In this document: positions 1 to 9,073 of the stretch, in pieces
Layout of the letters: the number at the start of each line of letters is the position of its first letter
Position numbering within the stretch: the first letter of the stretch is position 1
Source: Nostoc linckia z4
GTDB taxonomy: Bacteria; Cyanobacteriota; Cyanobacteriia; Cyanobacteriales; Nostocaceae
NCBI RefSeq assembly: GCF_002608075.1
Contig: NZ_LAHA01000058.1
Location: 1-50,905 of the forward strand
DNA length: 50,905 nucleotides
Reading direction: 5' to 3'
Translations under genes and position numbers: made by a program
The notes under the pieces: generated by a model
What the model saw: only the letters and a program-made list of their open reading frames with translations
Database searches by the model: none
Told to the model about the DNA's origin: nothing

Positions 1-122
1 AGGGGGCAGGGGGCAGGGGGCAGGAGAGAATAATCAATCCCCAGTCAACAGTCAACAGTCAACAGTCAACAGTCAACAGTCAACAGTCAACAGTCAACAG
101 TCAACAGTCATCAGTCAACAAT
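1..122. repeat. Short tandem repeats (GGGGGCA)n and (CAACAGT)n
   Basis: Three copies of a GGGGGCA unit fill positions 1-25. About eleven copies of the heptamer CAGTCAA run from 42 to 118 and end just downstream of the stop codon of the histidine kinase. Such seven-base repeats are typical of Nostocales intergenic DNA. There are no spacers, so this is not a CRISPR array. Confidence 0.95.
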
Positions 123-130
123 CAACAACT

Positions 131-1732
131 TCAAACAGAATAATTGATTTCTTGAAATTCCCTCTTTGGAGGATCGAGGGGTAAAACGATGGTAAACATC
201 GAACCTTTTCCTAGTTGACTCCGCAGTAATACTTGTCCATTATGTGCTTCGGCGATGGCTCGGACAATTGCCAACCCCAACCCTGCGCCCTCAGAACGGC
301 GACGACTGTTAGAAGTTCGAGCAAAACGTTCAAAAATCCGTTTTTGATCCACAAGGGGAATGCCTTCGCCTGTATCCCTTACCCAGAAATGCACTTTTCC
401 CCTGGCGATGGTTGAACCAATGGAAATTGTATCAGTCTTGGTGGTATGCTGAGTTGCATTCTGCGCCAAATTCATCACAGCCTCAGTAATTCTTTGGCGA
501 TCGACTATAATTTGACCCCTTGCCACGGCATCTATTTGCCAATCTCGTTCTCCTAGTGCTTGAGCTTTGACAAATAACTCTTGGGTTAACTGTGCGACAT
601 TCACCGTCGCTAACTGCAAAAAGTCTAGGCGTTCTGCTTTTGCCAACAAAATCAAATCATCTACTAAACGGCTCATCCTGTCTAATTCCCCCATCACCAA
701 GGCCAAGGTTTCTTTTTGTTCTTGGGGGTCATCTCCCATCAATTCCAGATGTCCGCGAATGATGGTGATGGGTGTCCGAATTTCATGCCCAGCATCGTTG
801 ACAAATTCCCGTTGTGTGGCAAAAGCTGACTCTAGCCTGTCCATCATTTCATTGAAGGTTGTTGCTAGTTCTGCTAATTCTCCTTTGCCTTGTACTGGTA
901 ATCTTTGGGTTAAATCTGACTCACTAATTGCATGGGCTGTATTAGTAATTGTACGTAATGGAGCTAACACCCGTCCCGCCGCAAACCAAGCTAAAATCAA
1001 CGACACCACAAACACAAAGCTGGAAACCTCAATAATTACGGAAACTGCTTCTAAAGTCTCTGCTCGCTGCCCGGTTGTATTGTGAGCAACCACAAACACT
1101 CCCTGAGTTTTGCCATTAATTTTAATTGGTTCCACCATGTAAAGAATTTTACTAACATCTGGATCGGAAAATTCTTTTTCTCCCTGCTCTGGTTGGGTTT
1201 GTTTTGCCCACCGTTGCATCAGTGGTGATTCCTTGGCAAGGGGTTTAGGACGCGCTCTAGGACTAGATTTGTAAAATTTGCCATCAACAAAGGTGATGAA
1301 ATAAGAGTCATCCTCTGGTAGTCGATACAACAGATAAGCTCTGAAAAGCCTGATTAAATCTTCTTGGGAAGCCGGAGGAGCGATTTGTTTTTTTCCGGCC
1401 AGTAACCATTTCAATTGCTCTGGTTCAATTACGATATCTTCTGAATCGTCTTCAGTCAGTGGATCTTCTGGAGCAAAGGTTTCACCTTTAATCAACGCAT
1501 TAAAAGCCGCCATATCTTCCAGCATATCTTGACGAACGCGTTCATCAATGCGTTGGTAGAGATGATAGCGAAAAGCTGGAATGGCAATTAAAAATGCGAT
1601 CGCTAAAATCAGCAAATACCAAAATAAAATTCGGGTACGCGCTTCTTTAAATACTTGCTGCCAACCAAACAACAGCTTTGGTATTTTACCCCTAGAACTG
1701 CGATCGCCACGATAGCCGGTGATAATGCTCAT
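131..1732 (-). CDS. HAMP-domain sensor histidine kinase
   Basis: A membrane-bound two-component sensor of about 533 residues. A first membrane helix lies at about residues 34-55, an extracytoplasmic sensing region of about 170 residues follows, and a second helix lies at about 230-253. After these come a HAMP linker, the dimerisation domain with the phospho-accepting His (about 316, in NDAGHEIRTP) and an ATP-binding domain with the N box (NLAQNA), DTGEGIP and a GAGLGLAI glycine box. I chose the ATG at 1732 because a GGGG ribosome site lies at good distance; a GTG two codons upstream is also open. No response regulator gene is adjacent, so its partner is unknown. The signal sensed cannot be read from the sequence. 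Confidence 0.9.
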   Translation of the reverse strand: MSIITGYRGDRSSRGKIPKLLFGWQQVFKEARTRILFWYLLILAIAFLIAIPAFRYHLYQRIDERVRQDMLEDMAAFNALIKGETFAPEDPLTEDDSEDIVIEPEQLKWLLAGKKQIAPPASQEDLIRLFRAYLLYRLPEDDSYFITFVDGKFYKSSPRARPKPLAKESPLMQRWAKQTQPEQGEKEFSDPDVSKILYMVEPIKINGKTQGVFVVAHNTTGQRAETLEAVSVIIEVSSFVFVVSLILAWFAAGRVLAPLRTITNTAHAISESDLTQRLPVQGKGELAELATTFNEMMDRLESAFATQREFVNDAGHEIRTPITIIRGHLELMGDDPQEQKETLALVMGELDRMSRLVDDLILLAKAERLDFLQLATVNVAQLTQELFVKAQALGERDWQIDAVARGQIIVDRQRITEAVMNLAQNATQHTTKTDTISIGSTIARGKVHFWVRDTGEGIPLVDQKRIFERFARTSNSRRRSEGAGLGLAIVRAIAEAHNGQVLLRSQLGKGSMFTIVLPLDPPKREFQEINYSV

Positions 1733-1772
1733 TTTCACCCCTGCTCACTCTTTGAGACAGTGTATCGTAATT

Positions 1773-1886
1773 AGGGAGATGGGGGAGATGGGGAGATGGG
1801 GGAGATGGGGAGATGGGGGAGATGGGGAGACAAGGAGAATAATTTCTTAGTCATCACTCATCACTCATAACTCATCACTCATCAGT
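1773..1886. repeat. Tandem repeats (GGGAGATGG)n and (ATCACTC)n
   Basis: Purine-rich GGGAGATGG units fill 1773-1830, and an ATCACTCATAACTC-type repeat fills about 1852-1886. The second run reaches into the last codons of the downstream kinase gene. This fills the gap between the histidine kinase and the Ser/Thr kinase. Confidence 0.9.
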
Positions 1887-3918
1887 CAAACAACCGCCAA
1901 ATCTTAATAGTATTGTCATCGCTACTGCTGACAAGGGTTTTGCTATCAGGAGTGAAGGCAACAGATGTTACGGTGTTGGTGTGGGCTGCCAATGTGAGAA
2001 TTTCTTCTCCTGTGGCAATATTCCAAAGTTTAATGGTGCGATCGCGGCTACCACTAGCAAGAATTTGACCATCGGCGCTAAAAGCTAGGCTGGTGACTGT
2101 GTTTTCATGTCCTACGAAGGTGCGAATTTGTCTACCAGTGGTGATGTTCCAAAGTCTGATGGCGCGATCGCGGCTACCACTGGCTAAAGTTTTACCATCT
2201 GGGCTAATGGCTACGTTTGTGATTGTTTGAGAATTTCCCGCTAGTGTGCGGATGGAATATCCTTTTGCTAAATTCCAGATTTTGATGGTTTTATCAAAAC
2301 TGCCACTGGCAAGAATTACACCATCGGGACTGATGGCTACTGACCGTACCCAAAATGTATGCCCTGTGAGTGTTTTAATTTGCTCTCCGGTTGCTAAATC
2401 CCAAATTTTGATGGTGTTATCATCACTACCACTAATTAAAGTCTGGCTATCAGGGCTGATGGCTAGGGTATGAACTGAGTCAGAATGTCCTGTGAGGGTG
2501 CGAATTTGCCTTCCCGTTGCCAAATTCCAAATTTTGATGCTGCTGTCATCATTACCCGTTACTAGAGTTTTGCCATTTGGGCTAATAATCACGACATTCA
2601 CTTGCCCAGAATAGGTATTGAATGAAGAGATTTGTTTTCCTGTTGCTAGATTCCAAAGTTTAATTTTGCCGTCGTCGCCACTGCTGGCGATGGTTTTGCC
2701 ATCGGGGCTAATGGTGATGGATAAAACTGAGTTTTCGTGTCCTTGGAGGCTATTAACTAAGGAAACTCTGCCGAAGGTAATTTTTGGGGCTGGAGATACA
2801 AGCGGGTTATTTGTCCTGGGACTATTCTGAATTAGCCTGGAAGACAAACTACTTTGAATCTGGCGAAAATGTTTATACCAAGATTCGCTAAATCCAAACA
2901 ACATCACAAAAGCACTTACCAAAATTACAGTTCTCAATAAGCCGTAAATTTTTGGTAATTTTGATGCTTTAGTTAATGGGATTGTAGCTGTTGAATTTCG
3001 TGCTGGTGGTAATGCTAGCGGTTGTTTTTGCATCAAGTCTTTTAAGACTTCATCAACTGACTGATAACGTTGTTGAATGTCTTTTTTCAAAAGCTTGTCA
3101 ATTACTAAATCCAATTCAGCATTTAATGGAGTGCGTAAATATTGCCGCCAATTACTCACCCAGGCATAGCCGCATTCCATCCACAATTGAAAAGGGGAAG
3201 TTCCAGTCAGCAGGTGAAAGCAAGTAGCGCCTAAACCGAACAAGTCGCTGGCGGCGAAAGCTTTACCATCTCTAATTTGTTCTAGGGGAGAATAACCGTG
3301 AGAACCAATGGATGTGCCAGATTTATTTTGAACTTTGGCGGTAAATTGCTTGGAAGAACCAAAATCAATCAAGCTTAATCGTCCATCGTTTTTATGCCGG
3401 ATAATATTTTCTGGCTTGATGTCTCGATGAATCACATTGCGATCGTGAATAAACTTGAGTACAGGCAATAAATCCAGCAAAATACTTTGAATTTCCCTAG
3501 AATTATAAGGCTTTTTGCGTTGTTGTAACTCCTTTAATAAATTGTCCCCATTGACAAACTGCTGCACTAAATACAAACAGCCGTCTTGCTCAAAGTAAGC
3601 CAACAAAGTGGGAATTTGCGGATGTTCTCCAAGTTCTTGTAGTCGCTGCGCTTCTTGGGCAAACAACTCCATCGCTTTTTTTTGCGACCAAGTTCCTTGG
3701 AATTTTGGAGCTAATTGCTTGATGACACAACGTTCATTGAGTTTATCTATGTCTTCTGATAGATAAGTTCTGCCAAATCCCCCTTCATCTGAAAGGACTC
3801 GGATAACACGGAAGCGATTTCTCAAAAGCGACACCAGGGGGGTGCCACAACTTTGGCAAAATTTCTTTCCATTGGGATTTAGGGGGTTTGGGCAATCGGG
3901 ATTTAAGCAGCAGATCAT
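1882..3918 (-). CDS. Ser/Thr protein kinase with C-terminal WD40 propeller
   Basis: A eukaryotic-type (Hanks) kinase of about 678 residues. The N-terminus is a four-cysteine zinc-ribbon-like segment (CCLNPDC...CQSC). The kinase domain follows with a glycine loop (GGFGRTY), an invariant Lys in VIKQL (about 67), the catalytic HRDIKPEN (about 164-171) and DFG (about 185). A single membrane helix at about 328-344 separates it from seven WD40 repeats, each ending in a xIKIW or xIKLW-type strand, enough for one closed propeller. The kinase is therefore likely cytoplasmic and the propeller on the other side of the membrane, or the helix is only an anchor. I chose the ATG at 3918 (MICCLNP) because homologues start there; an open start lies nine codons upstream. 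This architecture is common in filamentous cyanobacteria. Substrates are unknown. Confidence 0.93.
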   Translation of the reverse strand: MICCLNPDCPNPLNPNGKKFCQSCGTPLVSLLRNRFRVIRVLSDEGGFGRTYLSEDIDKLNERCVIKQLAPKFQGTWSQKKAMELFAQEAQRLQELGEHPQIPTLLAYFEQDGCLYLVQQFVNGDNLLKELQQRKKPYNSREIQSILLDLLPVLKFIHDRNVIHRDIKPENIIRHKNDGRLSLIDFGSSKQFTAKVQNKSGTSIGSHGYSPLEQIRDGKAFAASDLFGLGATCFHLLTGTSPFQLWMECGYAWVSNWRQYLRTPLNAELDLVIDKLLKKDIQQRYQSVDEVLKDLMQKQPLALPPARNSTATIPLTKASKLPKIYGLLRTVILVSAFVMLFGFSESWYKHFRQIQSSLSSRLIQNSPRTNNPLVSPAPKITFGRVSLVNSLQGHENSVLSITISPDGKTIASSGDDGKIKLWNLATGKQISSFNTYSGQVNVVIISPNGKTLVTGNDDSSIKIWNLATGRQIRTLTGHSDSVHTLAISPDSQTLISGSDDNTIKIWDLATGEQIKTLTGHTFWVRSVAISPDGVILASGSFDKTIKIWNLAKGYSIRTLAGNSQTITNVAISPDGKTLASGSRDRAIRLWNITTGRQIRTFVGHENTVTSLAFSADGQILASGSRDRTIKLWNIATGEEILTLAAHTNTVTSVAFTPDSKTLVSSSDDNTIKIWRLFD

Positions 3919-3945
3919 GATCTGACAGGCGCGACTGCATGACAA

Positions 3946-4436
3946 CTTAAGCTAAGCTTGCCCCGTATTTACCCTTAAAATAATTGACTCTCGCTTACTT
4001 GTGGTAGAAAAACCCTGTTCTGGGGATTGGGGAATTACTTATATTGTTGGCCTTTGTAAATAGCATGTTTAGTCATTAGTCATTAGTCATTGGTCATTAG
4101 TCATTAATCAATGCCCCGTGCCCAATGTCCCATGCCCAATGCAAATTTATGCTATTTTCAGGGCTGTAGTTTAGTCAGTCTTCCTAATTTCGGGAAAACT
4201 ACGAGAGCCATTAGGATTAATTATTCTTTCGATTATATAGTAATCTGAAAAAAAATTTTGGAAACTCTTAGCTTTAGTACTTTTTCTTGTATATTTGCTA
4301 TCAATCAATTACTAAGTATTAAAGACTAAGACCGATTAATTAATCATTACTGACTCTCGAATTTAGTCAAAATGCTTACTAAATCTTTTTTGTATGTCTT
4401 TTATTTTCCTGGGTCAAATCAAGTGTGTGGGATTGT
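3946..4436. other. Intergenic, A/T-rich, no gene seen
   Basis: About 490 bases between two kinase genes on the same strand. A short AGTCATT tandem repeat lies at about 4071-4105 and a CCCCATGCCCAATG-type repeat at about 4110-4140. I see no convincing open frame or structured RNA. The 5' part must hold the promoter of the WD40 kinase. Confidence 0.6.
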
Positions 4437-5537
4437 TCATTTTAGCCTTGCTCTCCATTTGCGAATGGCGGTAGCAGTTCTCACTACAGGCGGCATGTAT
4501 ACCTCAGAATTTTCCGGTTCTGTAATCTGGGGATGCTTAATTTGACAATCGGTAGTTTCCCAATCTGTAATTTTTTGATGTATAAGATTTTTCTTTTTCA
4601 ATGTTTGGTTAGTTAGGCAATTTGCCAAGTTGGGGAAAAAGTTTTCCTTACCTAAAGCTTTGACTACTTCATCAGTAGTTTTAAAGCGATCGTGTAAAGA
4701 AAATTTCACCATTTTGCTTAAAATTTTGGCAAAATCATCGCTGATATTCACTTCTTTTTGCCAGGAAATTTCACCAGTAGTCGGATCTTGGTCGAATTCT
4801 AAGGGACTTTTGCCCGTCAACATATAAATACAAGTGACACCTAGTGCATAAATATCACTGGCATAAACTGGACGTAAAGAAAGCTGTTCTGGTGGTGCAA
4901 ATCCCATCGTCCCAACAAAATTAGTCTTTGCAGATAAATTAGTTGAATTTTCACAACTATCAATTAATTGTTCTTTTACTGCACCAAAATCTATGAGTAC
5001 CACTCGTTTGTCATTTTCACGGCGCAATAAATTTTGCGGTTTAATATCTCGATGAATTACACCATGTTGGTGAAGATACTGTAATACCGGCAAAAATTCT
5101 TGTAAAAACTGTTTAACTGAAGCTTCGCTTTGAGGCCCGTGTCGGCGCACTTCCCGTGCTAAAGTCAAGCCGGGTATGTATTCTTGAACTAAATAAAATT
5201 CTCTATTGATTTGAAAGTAGTCCAATAACATAGGTACTTGAGAATGACTACCGAGTAAAGCCAAGGTTTGTGCTTCTTTTTCAAAGCGCGTACATGCCTT
5301 TTGCCAGCTTTGACCACTAGTGACTTTTGGTGATAGCTGTTTAATTACGCATAGAGGATTCCCTGGTAATAGGGCATTTTTCGCTAAAAATGTGATGCCA
5401 AAACCACCTCTACCCAGAACTTGGAGTATTTTATAGCGATCGCGAAGTAACTGCTTACCACCAGAAACGCGGCTTAACTCAATCTGCTGTGAAATGCTAT
5501 CGTAGGAACCCGTATTTTTTTGAGAAAAGCGATTCAT
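4437..5537 (-). CDS. Ser/Thr protein kinase
   Basis: A Hanks-type kinase of 366 residues. The kinase domain covers about residues 32-300, with a glycine loop LGRGGFGITF, the Lys in VIKQL, a catalytic HRDIKPQNLL and a DFGAVKE magnesium loop. The C-terminal about 65 residues are polar and match no domain I recognise. There is no membrane helix and no WD40 or TPR extension, so it is probably soluble. It lies upstream of the WD40 kinase on the same strand, but a 500-base gap argues against tight co-transcription. Start ATG at 5537. Substrate unknown. Confidence 0.92.
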   Translation of the reverse strand: MNRFSQKNTGSYDSISQQIELSRVSGGKQLLRDRYKILQVLGRGGFGITFLAKNALLPGNPLCVIKQLSPKVTSGQSWQKACTRFEKEAQTLALLGSHSQVPMLLDYFQINREFYLVQEYIPGLTLAREVRRHGPQSEASVKQFLQEFLPVLQYLHQHGVIHRDIKPQNLLRRENDKRVVLIDFGAVKEQLIDSCENSTNLSAKTNFVGTMGFAPPEQLSLRPVYASDIYALGVTCIYMLTGKSPLEFDQDPTTGEISWQKEVNISDDFAKILSKMVKFSLHDRFKTTDEVVKALGKENFFPNLANCLTNQTLKKKNLIHQKITDWETTDCQIKHPQITEPENSEVYMPPVVRTATAIRKWRARLK

Positions 5538-5679
5538 TATCGGAGAATATCTACTCTGAAGTGTTTTTAATTCTACGACAAATCCTCTTTGACAACAGTA
5601 ACATTACTGATTCTTTGTCAAATCATCACCACTCCATAAGCAAAAATTTAAATAGCTAAATTCAAGTACTTAGGGTTTG

Positions 5680-5815
5680 TGACAGTTGACAGTTGACAGT
5701 TGACAGTTGACAGTTGACAGTTGACAGTTGACAGATGACAGTTGGCTGAGAAATTATTCTCCCCGTCTCCCCATCTCCCCATCTCCCTTGTCTCCCCCTC
5801 TCCCCCTCCTTCAAT
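5680..5815. repeat. Tandem repeats (GACAGTT)n and (CTCCCCAT)n
   Basis: Nine or so copies of the heptamer GACAGTT run from 5680 to about 5743. A pyrimidine-rich CTCCCCATCTCCCC run follows at 5758-5815, abutting the 3' end of the histidine kinase gene. The heptamer is the reverse complement of the one at the window start. Confidence 0.93.
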
Positions 5816-5825
5816 TTTTACAGTG

Positions 5826-7106
5826 CTAAAAGTGCCAAAAAAAGGGTAATTTGATCTGGAACGTGGAGCCTTGACCCTCATGACTTATTGCATGGATGTG
5901 GCCGCGGTGAGCCTTGACAATTTGTTGAGCGATGGCCAATCCCAAGCCAAATCCGCCGCTTTCTCTGGTACGCTCTGTGTCAACTCGGTAAAAGCGATCG
6001 AAAATGTAAGGTAAATCTGCCTTTGGAATTCCAATGCCGGTATCAATGACTTGAATTACTGCCCGATCTGAGTGAAGTTCTAAGTTTAACCATACTGTTC
6101 CACCAGGGGGAGTGTATTTACAAGCGTTATCCAACAAGTTTTCCACAGCTTGGCGTAATAAATCGGCGTCAGCCCACAAGTTAATGGATTGTTCTGGAAA
6201 ATGGCTGATGAACTCGATGGAGGCTTTTGCCGCAAAAGTACTATATTGAGCGGCTAAATTCTCTAGCAGGCTATTAAGATTAACTTTTTTGACAGATTCG
6301 GTAGTTAATTGTCCTTGGTGCCGAGCCAACAGCAGTAGGTTATTCACTAAGGTACTCATGGACTTGGCACTATCAATGATGTTTTCCACAGAGGGATGGA
6401 TTTGGGGATAATCTGCCGCCATGAGTAATCCTACTTGGGCATTGGTCAAAATCGCCGAAAGGGGCGATCGCAATTCATGAGAAGCGTCTGAGGTAAAGCG
6501 TTGCAGCTGGTTATAGGCTTCCTGAACGGGCTGCATAGCTATGCCACCAAGTACCCAACCTGTAAGTCCAATTAACCCTTGTGCCACAGGTACAGTCAGG
6601 GTCAACATTAACTGAAATTGTCGCAGATCCTTTTGAGTCTGTGTCAGCGGAATAGCAACCTGAAGATAGCCGATGATCGAATTTCCGCCTTCAACAGGTA
6701 AGGTAACTTGACGAAGCCAAAGTTCTTCACCTGTTAACGGTTCAAATAACTTGATAGTGAGAAATTCAGATGTTGTTTCTAACTTTTGTGGGGGTGGAGT
6801 ACCAAAAAACCGCTTGAGTTTGCCATTTGGCTCATACCAACGAATATAGACTAGTTCAATATCAGCAGGGTGAGAACCATTACCCAATAGCGGTATGTTG
6901 CTCAGATCGACTTGTTTTTCTCCTTGATACAGCCGATACTGCGAACTGGCTGCCATTAACTCTGCTCTTTTATAAAGCAGTTGATCTAATGCATTGAGCT
7001 TGTCTTTGACCTCAAGATAATAAATAACCCCAGCAAAGAAAACAAGAATGCACCCCATTGAAAAGGTAAACCAAAGAGCTAAGTTACGACGACTGCGGTT
7101 AAACAC
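5826..7106 (-). CDS. rppB: Sensor histidine kinase, RppB/NrsS-like
   Basis: A 426-residue sensor: membrane helix at about 11-31, an extracytoplasmic loop of about 130 residues, a second helix at about 166-190, then the dimerisation domain with phospho-His about 210 (SDASHELRSP) and an ATPase domain with DNACKYTPPGG, DTGIGIP and GFGLGLAIA. It starts with GTG at 7106, 52 bases after the regulator gene, so the two are likely one transcript. The pair resembles the RppA/RppB (NrsR/NrsS) type of cyanobacteria, linked in Synechocystis to photosynthetic redox state and nickel response. The family name is by my reading of sequence and gene order; the signal in this organism is inferred only. Confidence 0.85.
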   Translation of the reverse strand: MFNRSRRNLALWFTFSMGCILVFFAGVIYYLEVKDKLNALDQLLYKRAELMAASSQYRLYQGEKQVDLSNIPLLGNGSHPADIELVYIRWYEPNGKLKRFFGTPPPQKLETTSEFLTIKLFEPLTGEELWLRQVTLPVEGGNSIIGYLQVAIPLTQTQKDLRQFQLMLTLTVPVAQGLIGLTGWVLGGIAMQPVQEAYNQLQRFTSDASHELRSPLSAILTNAQVGLLMAADYPQIHPSVENIIDSAKSMSTLVNNLLLLARHQGQLTTESVKKVNLNSLLENLAAQYSTFAAKASIEFISHFPEQSINLWADADLLRQAVENLLDNACKYTPPGGTVWLNLELHSDRAVIQVIDTGIGIPKADLPYIFDRFYRVDTERTRESGGFGLGLAIAQQIVKAHRGHIHAISHEGQGSTFQIKLPFFWHF

Positions 7107-7158
7107 AACTCAGACTAATTCCTAATTCTGAATTTATTATTAGAGCTTTTTAAAAATC

Positions 7159-7854
7159 TCAACATCGTTCTGGAGGGTTGAGGCGATAGCCCATACCATA
7201 GACAGTTTCAATCCAATCCCCTGCTTTTAATGTTTGCAAACGTTGGCGAAGTTTACGTACTAGAACGGTGATGGCATTGCTTTCTGGCTCACTACCCCAT
7301 TGCCATACAGCTTGCTCAATTTGGTTGCGAGTGAGTACCTGCCTGGGATGACGCATGAAATACTCTAGTAATTGAAACTCTTGGCTGGAAAGGTAGACAA
7401 TCGTCCCTTGGCGCTCCAAAATTAGCGTATCGAGATGAAGTTGCAAGTCTGCTAAGCACAGGGTATCTCCTTGCCAGAGTGGCGATCGCCTCCTCAAAGC
7501 CCGCACCCGCGCCATGAACTCTATAATATCAATTGGTTTAACTAGGTAGTCATCTGCTCCGGCATCTAATCCGATGACTTTATCAGGTGTGGTGTCTTTT
7601 GCCGTAATCATTAATATAGGAGCTGTTTTTCCCGCCGCCCGATACTGTTGACACAAACTCACTCCACTAATCCCAGGTAACATCCAATCCAAAATAACCA
7701 GGTCATATTCTTTTTGGGCCAAAAGCCATTGAGCAGTTTCACCATCCTTGACACCATCAACATTGTGTCCAGCCTGGGAAAGAACCGTTTGCAGTGGCAT
7801 CAATTGTTTAGGATCGTCTTCCGCCAGTAAGATTTTCATCACCTTTGTAGGCAT
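7159..7854 (-). CDS. rppA: OmpR-family response regulator, RppA/NrsR-like
   Basis: A 231-residue DNA-binding response regulator. The receiver domain (about 6-120) has acidic residues AEDD, the phospho-accepting Asp about 56 (VILDWMLP) and the conserved Lys about 106 (YLVKPID). The C-terminal winged helix (about 135-228) has the usual VLVRKLRQRL recognition segment and a GMGYRL end. It is the first gene of a pair with the sensor kinase downstream. The start at 7854 has no clear ribosome site; an ATG at 7839 (MKILLAEDD), preceded by AAAGGTG directly against it, is the other option and matches how homologues begin. Confidence 0.9.
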   Translation of the reverse strand: MPTKVMKILLAEDDPKQLMPLQTVLSQAGHNVDGVKDGETAQWLLAQKEYDLVILDWMLPGISGVSLCQQYRAAGKTAPILMITAKDTTPDKVIGLDAGADDYLVKPIDIIEFMARVRALRRRSPLWQGDTLCLADLQLHLDTLILERQGTIVYLSSQEFQLLEYFMRHPRQVLTRNQIEQAVWQWGSEPESNAITVLVRKLRQRLQTLKAGDWIETVYGMGYRLNPPERC

Positions 7855-7999
7855 CAGCTTATAAAGAATAATGCATTAAGCCAATTTCAACATCTTTCAT
7901 CAGTCACAATAAAAGGCAACAGGCAAAGAGGAACAGAGGGTTTTATACAAATTGTGGATTTGAGATTTGGGATTTGGCAAAATCACAGGTAGGTGTATT

Positions 8000-8386
8000 G
8001 TGTGGCATATTGGCAAACGTTGGCTCCAAGGACTGGGATTAGAATTTTGGTTACCTCTACCACTAGTAGCGATTCTATTTTGGTTTGGCTGTAGTTTTCT
8101 CGCTGCTGGGCAGTTAAGTCAATCCTACTCTACACAGAAAAAACTTCAGTCAGATACTCAGCTAGAAGCACGCCTATCAGTCAATGTGTTGCTGATTAAC
8201 GCCACTGTTAACCGAACTCAGAACATTACCAAGGTAGAAGTGGAAACAGCAGATCGTATCTTAAAGCGATTGGAATTAGAACTACCAACGATAGAATTTA
8301 GCCAAATAGAAGTGATAATTGCCCAAAAACTAGGACTACCTCGTCAGGATGTGAGGAAGTTGGTGCGCTATGAAATTGTCAATTAA
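8000..8386 (+). CDS. Small membrane protein of unknown function, divergent from rppA
   Basis: About 128 residues from a GTG at 8000, preceded by AGGTAGGT at good distance; a TTG at 7967 is also in frame. A membrane helix lies at about residues 16-36 (PLPLVAILFWFGCSFLAAG). The soluble remainder holds about 90 residues including VNVLLINATVNRTQNITKVE and a C-terminal helix that ends in a predicted amphipathic segment. I recognise no domain. Its divergent position 145 bases from the regulator start suggests a shared control region, so it could be a target or accessory of the two-component pair. Function unknown. Confidence 0.75.
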   Translation: MWHIGKRWLQGLGLEFWLPLPLVAILFWFGCSFLAAGQLSQSYSTQKKLQSDTQLEARLSVNVLLINATVNRTQNITKVEVETADRILKRLELELPTIEFSQIEVIIAQKLGLPRQDVRKLVRYEIVN

Positions 8387-8401
8387 TCAGGAAGTGCGCC
8401 C

Positions 8402-8433
8402 TGTAGAGACGTTGCAATTGCAACGTCTCTACA
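8402..8433. terminator. Perfect 32-base palindrome TGTAGAGACGTTGCAA
   Basis: TGTAGAGACGTTGCAA is followed directly by its exact reverse complement, 15 bases after the stop codon of the small membrane protein. It would form a 16-bp hairpin in RNA or a cruciform. A near-copy lies at 42675-42697 and a degenerate one at 30545-30568, so this is a dispersed element that may have been reused as a terminator. It has no T-run. Confidence 0.85.
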
Positions 8434-8506
8434 ACGATAAATCAAGGGTTTTAGTGTCTAATCCACATAATGCGTAATTTGAAAAAAGAATCAGACAGAC
8501 CTATCG

Positions 8507-8532
8507 TAGGGGCGCATAGCTTTGTGCCCCTA
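8507..8532. repeat. Imperfect hairpin TAGGGGCGCA / GTGCCCCTA
   Basis: An inverted repeat with stems TAGGGGC and GCCCCTA and a short loop. It lies in gene-free DNA between the palindrome at 8402 and the element at 8572. This kind of GGGGCGCA hairpin is a common dispersed cyanobacterial element; no function is visible. Confidence 0.6.
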
Positions 8533-8571
8533 AAGATTTTGGATCTGTTGCCAAGAATTTTTGAATCGGTT

Positions 8572-8750
8572 AGGACTTATGCACGAGTCACGTAAAAACG
8601 TAGACGCGGAGCGGCTTGCCGTAGGCTACCACAGAGGCACAGAGTTCACGGAGAAATGAGAGTTTGAGAGATATTTTGCGTAAGTCCTGTCGGTATAACT
8701 TGTGCGTAATTCCTGAAATTAAGTTTTTTGGCGATTTTTGCATAAGTCCT
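8572..8750. mobile_element. MITE-like element, TIR AGGACTTATGCA
   Basis: Exact 12-base terminal inverted repeats (AGGACTTATGCA at 8572, TGCATAAGTCCT at 8739-8750) bound 179 bases without coding capacity. A further internal copy of the right end (TGCGTAAGTCCT) lies at 8677-8688. The inside holds a GC-rich fragment at about 8597-8640 (related to CGTAGACGCGGAGCGGC) that recurs, inverted, at about 33380-33428. A second member lies at 27476-27603. This is a non-autonomous element by form; no transposase is present in the window. Confidence 0.75.
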
Positions 8751-8753
8751 ATG

Positions 8754-8875
8754 AGGGAACTCCAAAAAATAAATTGTTCCGATTTAGGTCGTTGACTGTT
8801 CACTGTTGACTGCTGAGTGTGAACGGTCAACGGTTAACAGTCTTCTGTGGAATATTTTTTTACTTGGAAGTCCCT
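8754..8875. mobile_element. MITE-like element with heptamer core, copy 1
   Basis: Ends are AGGGAACTCCAAAAAATAAA on the left and TTACTTGGAAGTCCCT on the right. The middle is made of GTTGACT-like heptamers and their complement, so the whole can fold on itself. Related copies lie at 9737-9835 (opposite orientation), 20698-20811, about 26800-26903 and 43461-43557. It begins four bases after the previous element ends. Confidence 0.8.
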
Positions 8876-9073
8876 AAATAAACAATTTATTCACTTTTCG
8901 TTCACATTTATCAGTAATGCTGAAATAGAAGCATAAAAACGAAACTAAACCAACTGAAAGAATACCGAAAATAATACAGTTAATACTTATACTACAAAAA
9001 TAGAGTTTCCTACTATTTGGAGATTAATAAAACTTCGTTTTCAACTGAACTTATTTTTATAGGAGACTTTGTT

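Noticed and set aside
42..120. Regular repeats that could suggest a CRISPR array
   Set aside because: The unit is seven bases with no spacers, and no cas genes are in the window.
567..1085. Long open frame antisense to the histidine kinase
   Set aside because: The kinase motifs on the other strand are intact; this is a shadow frame.
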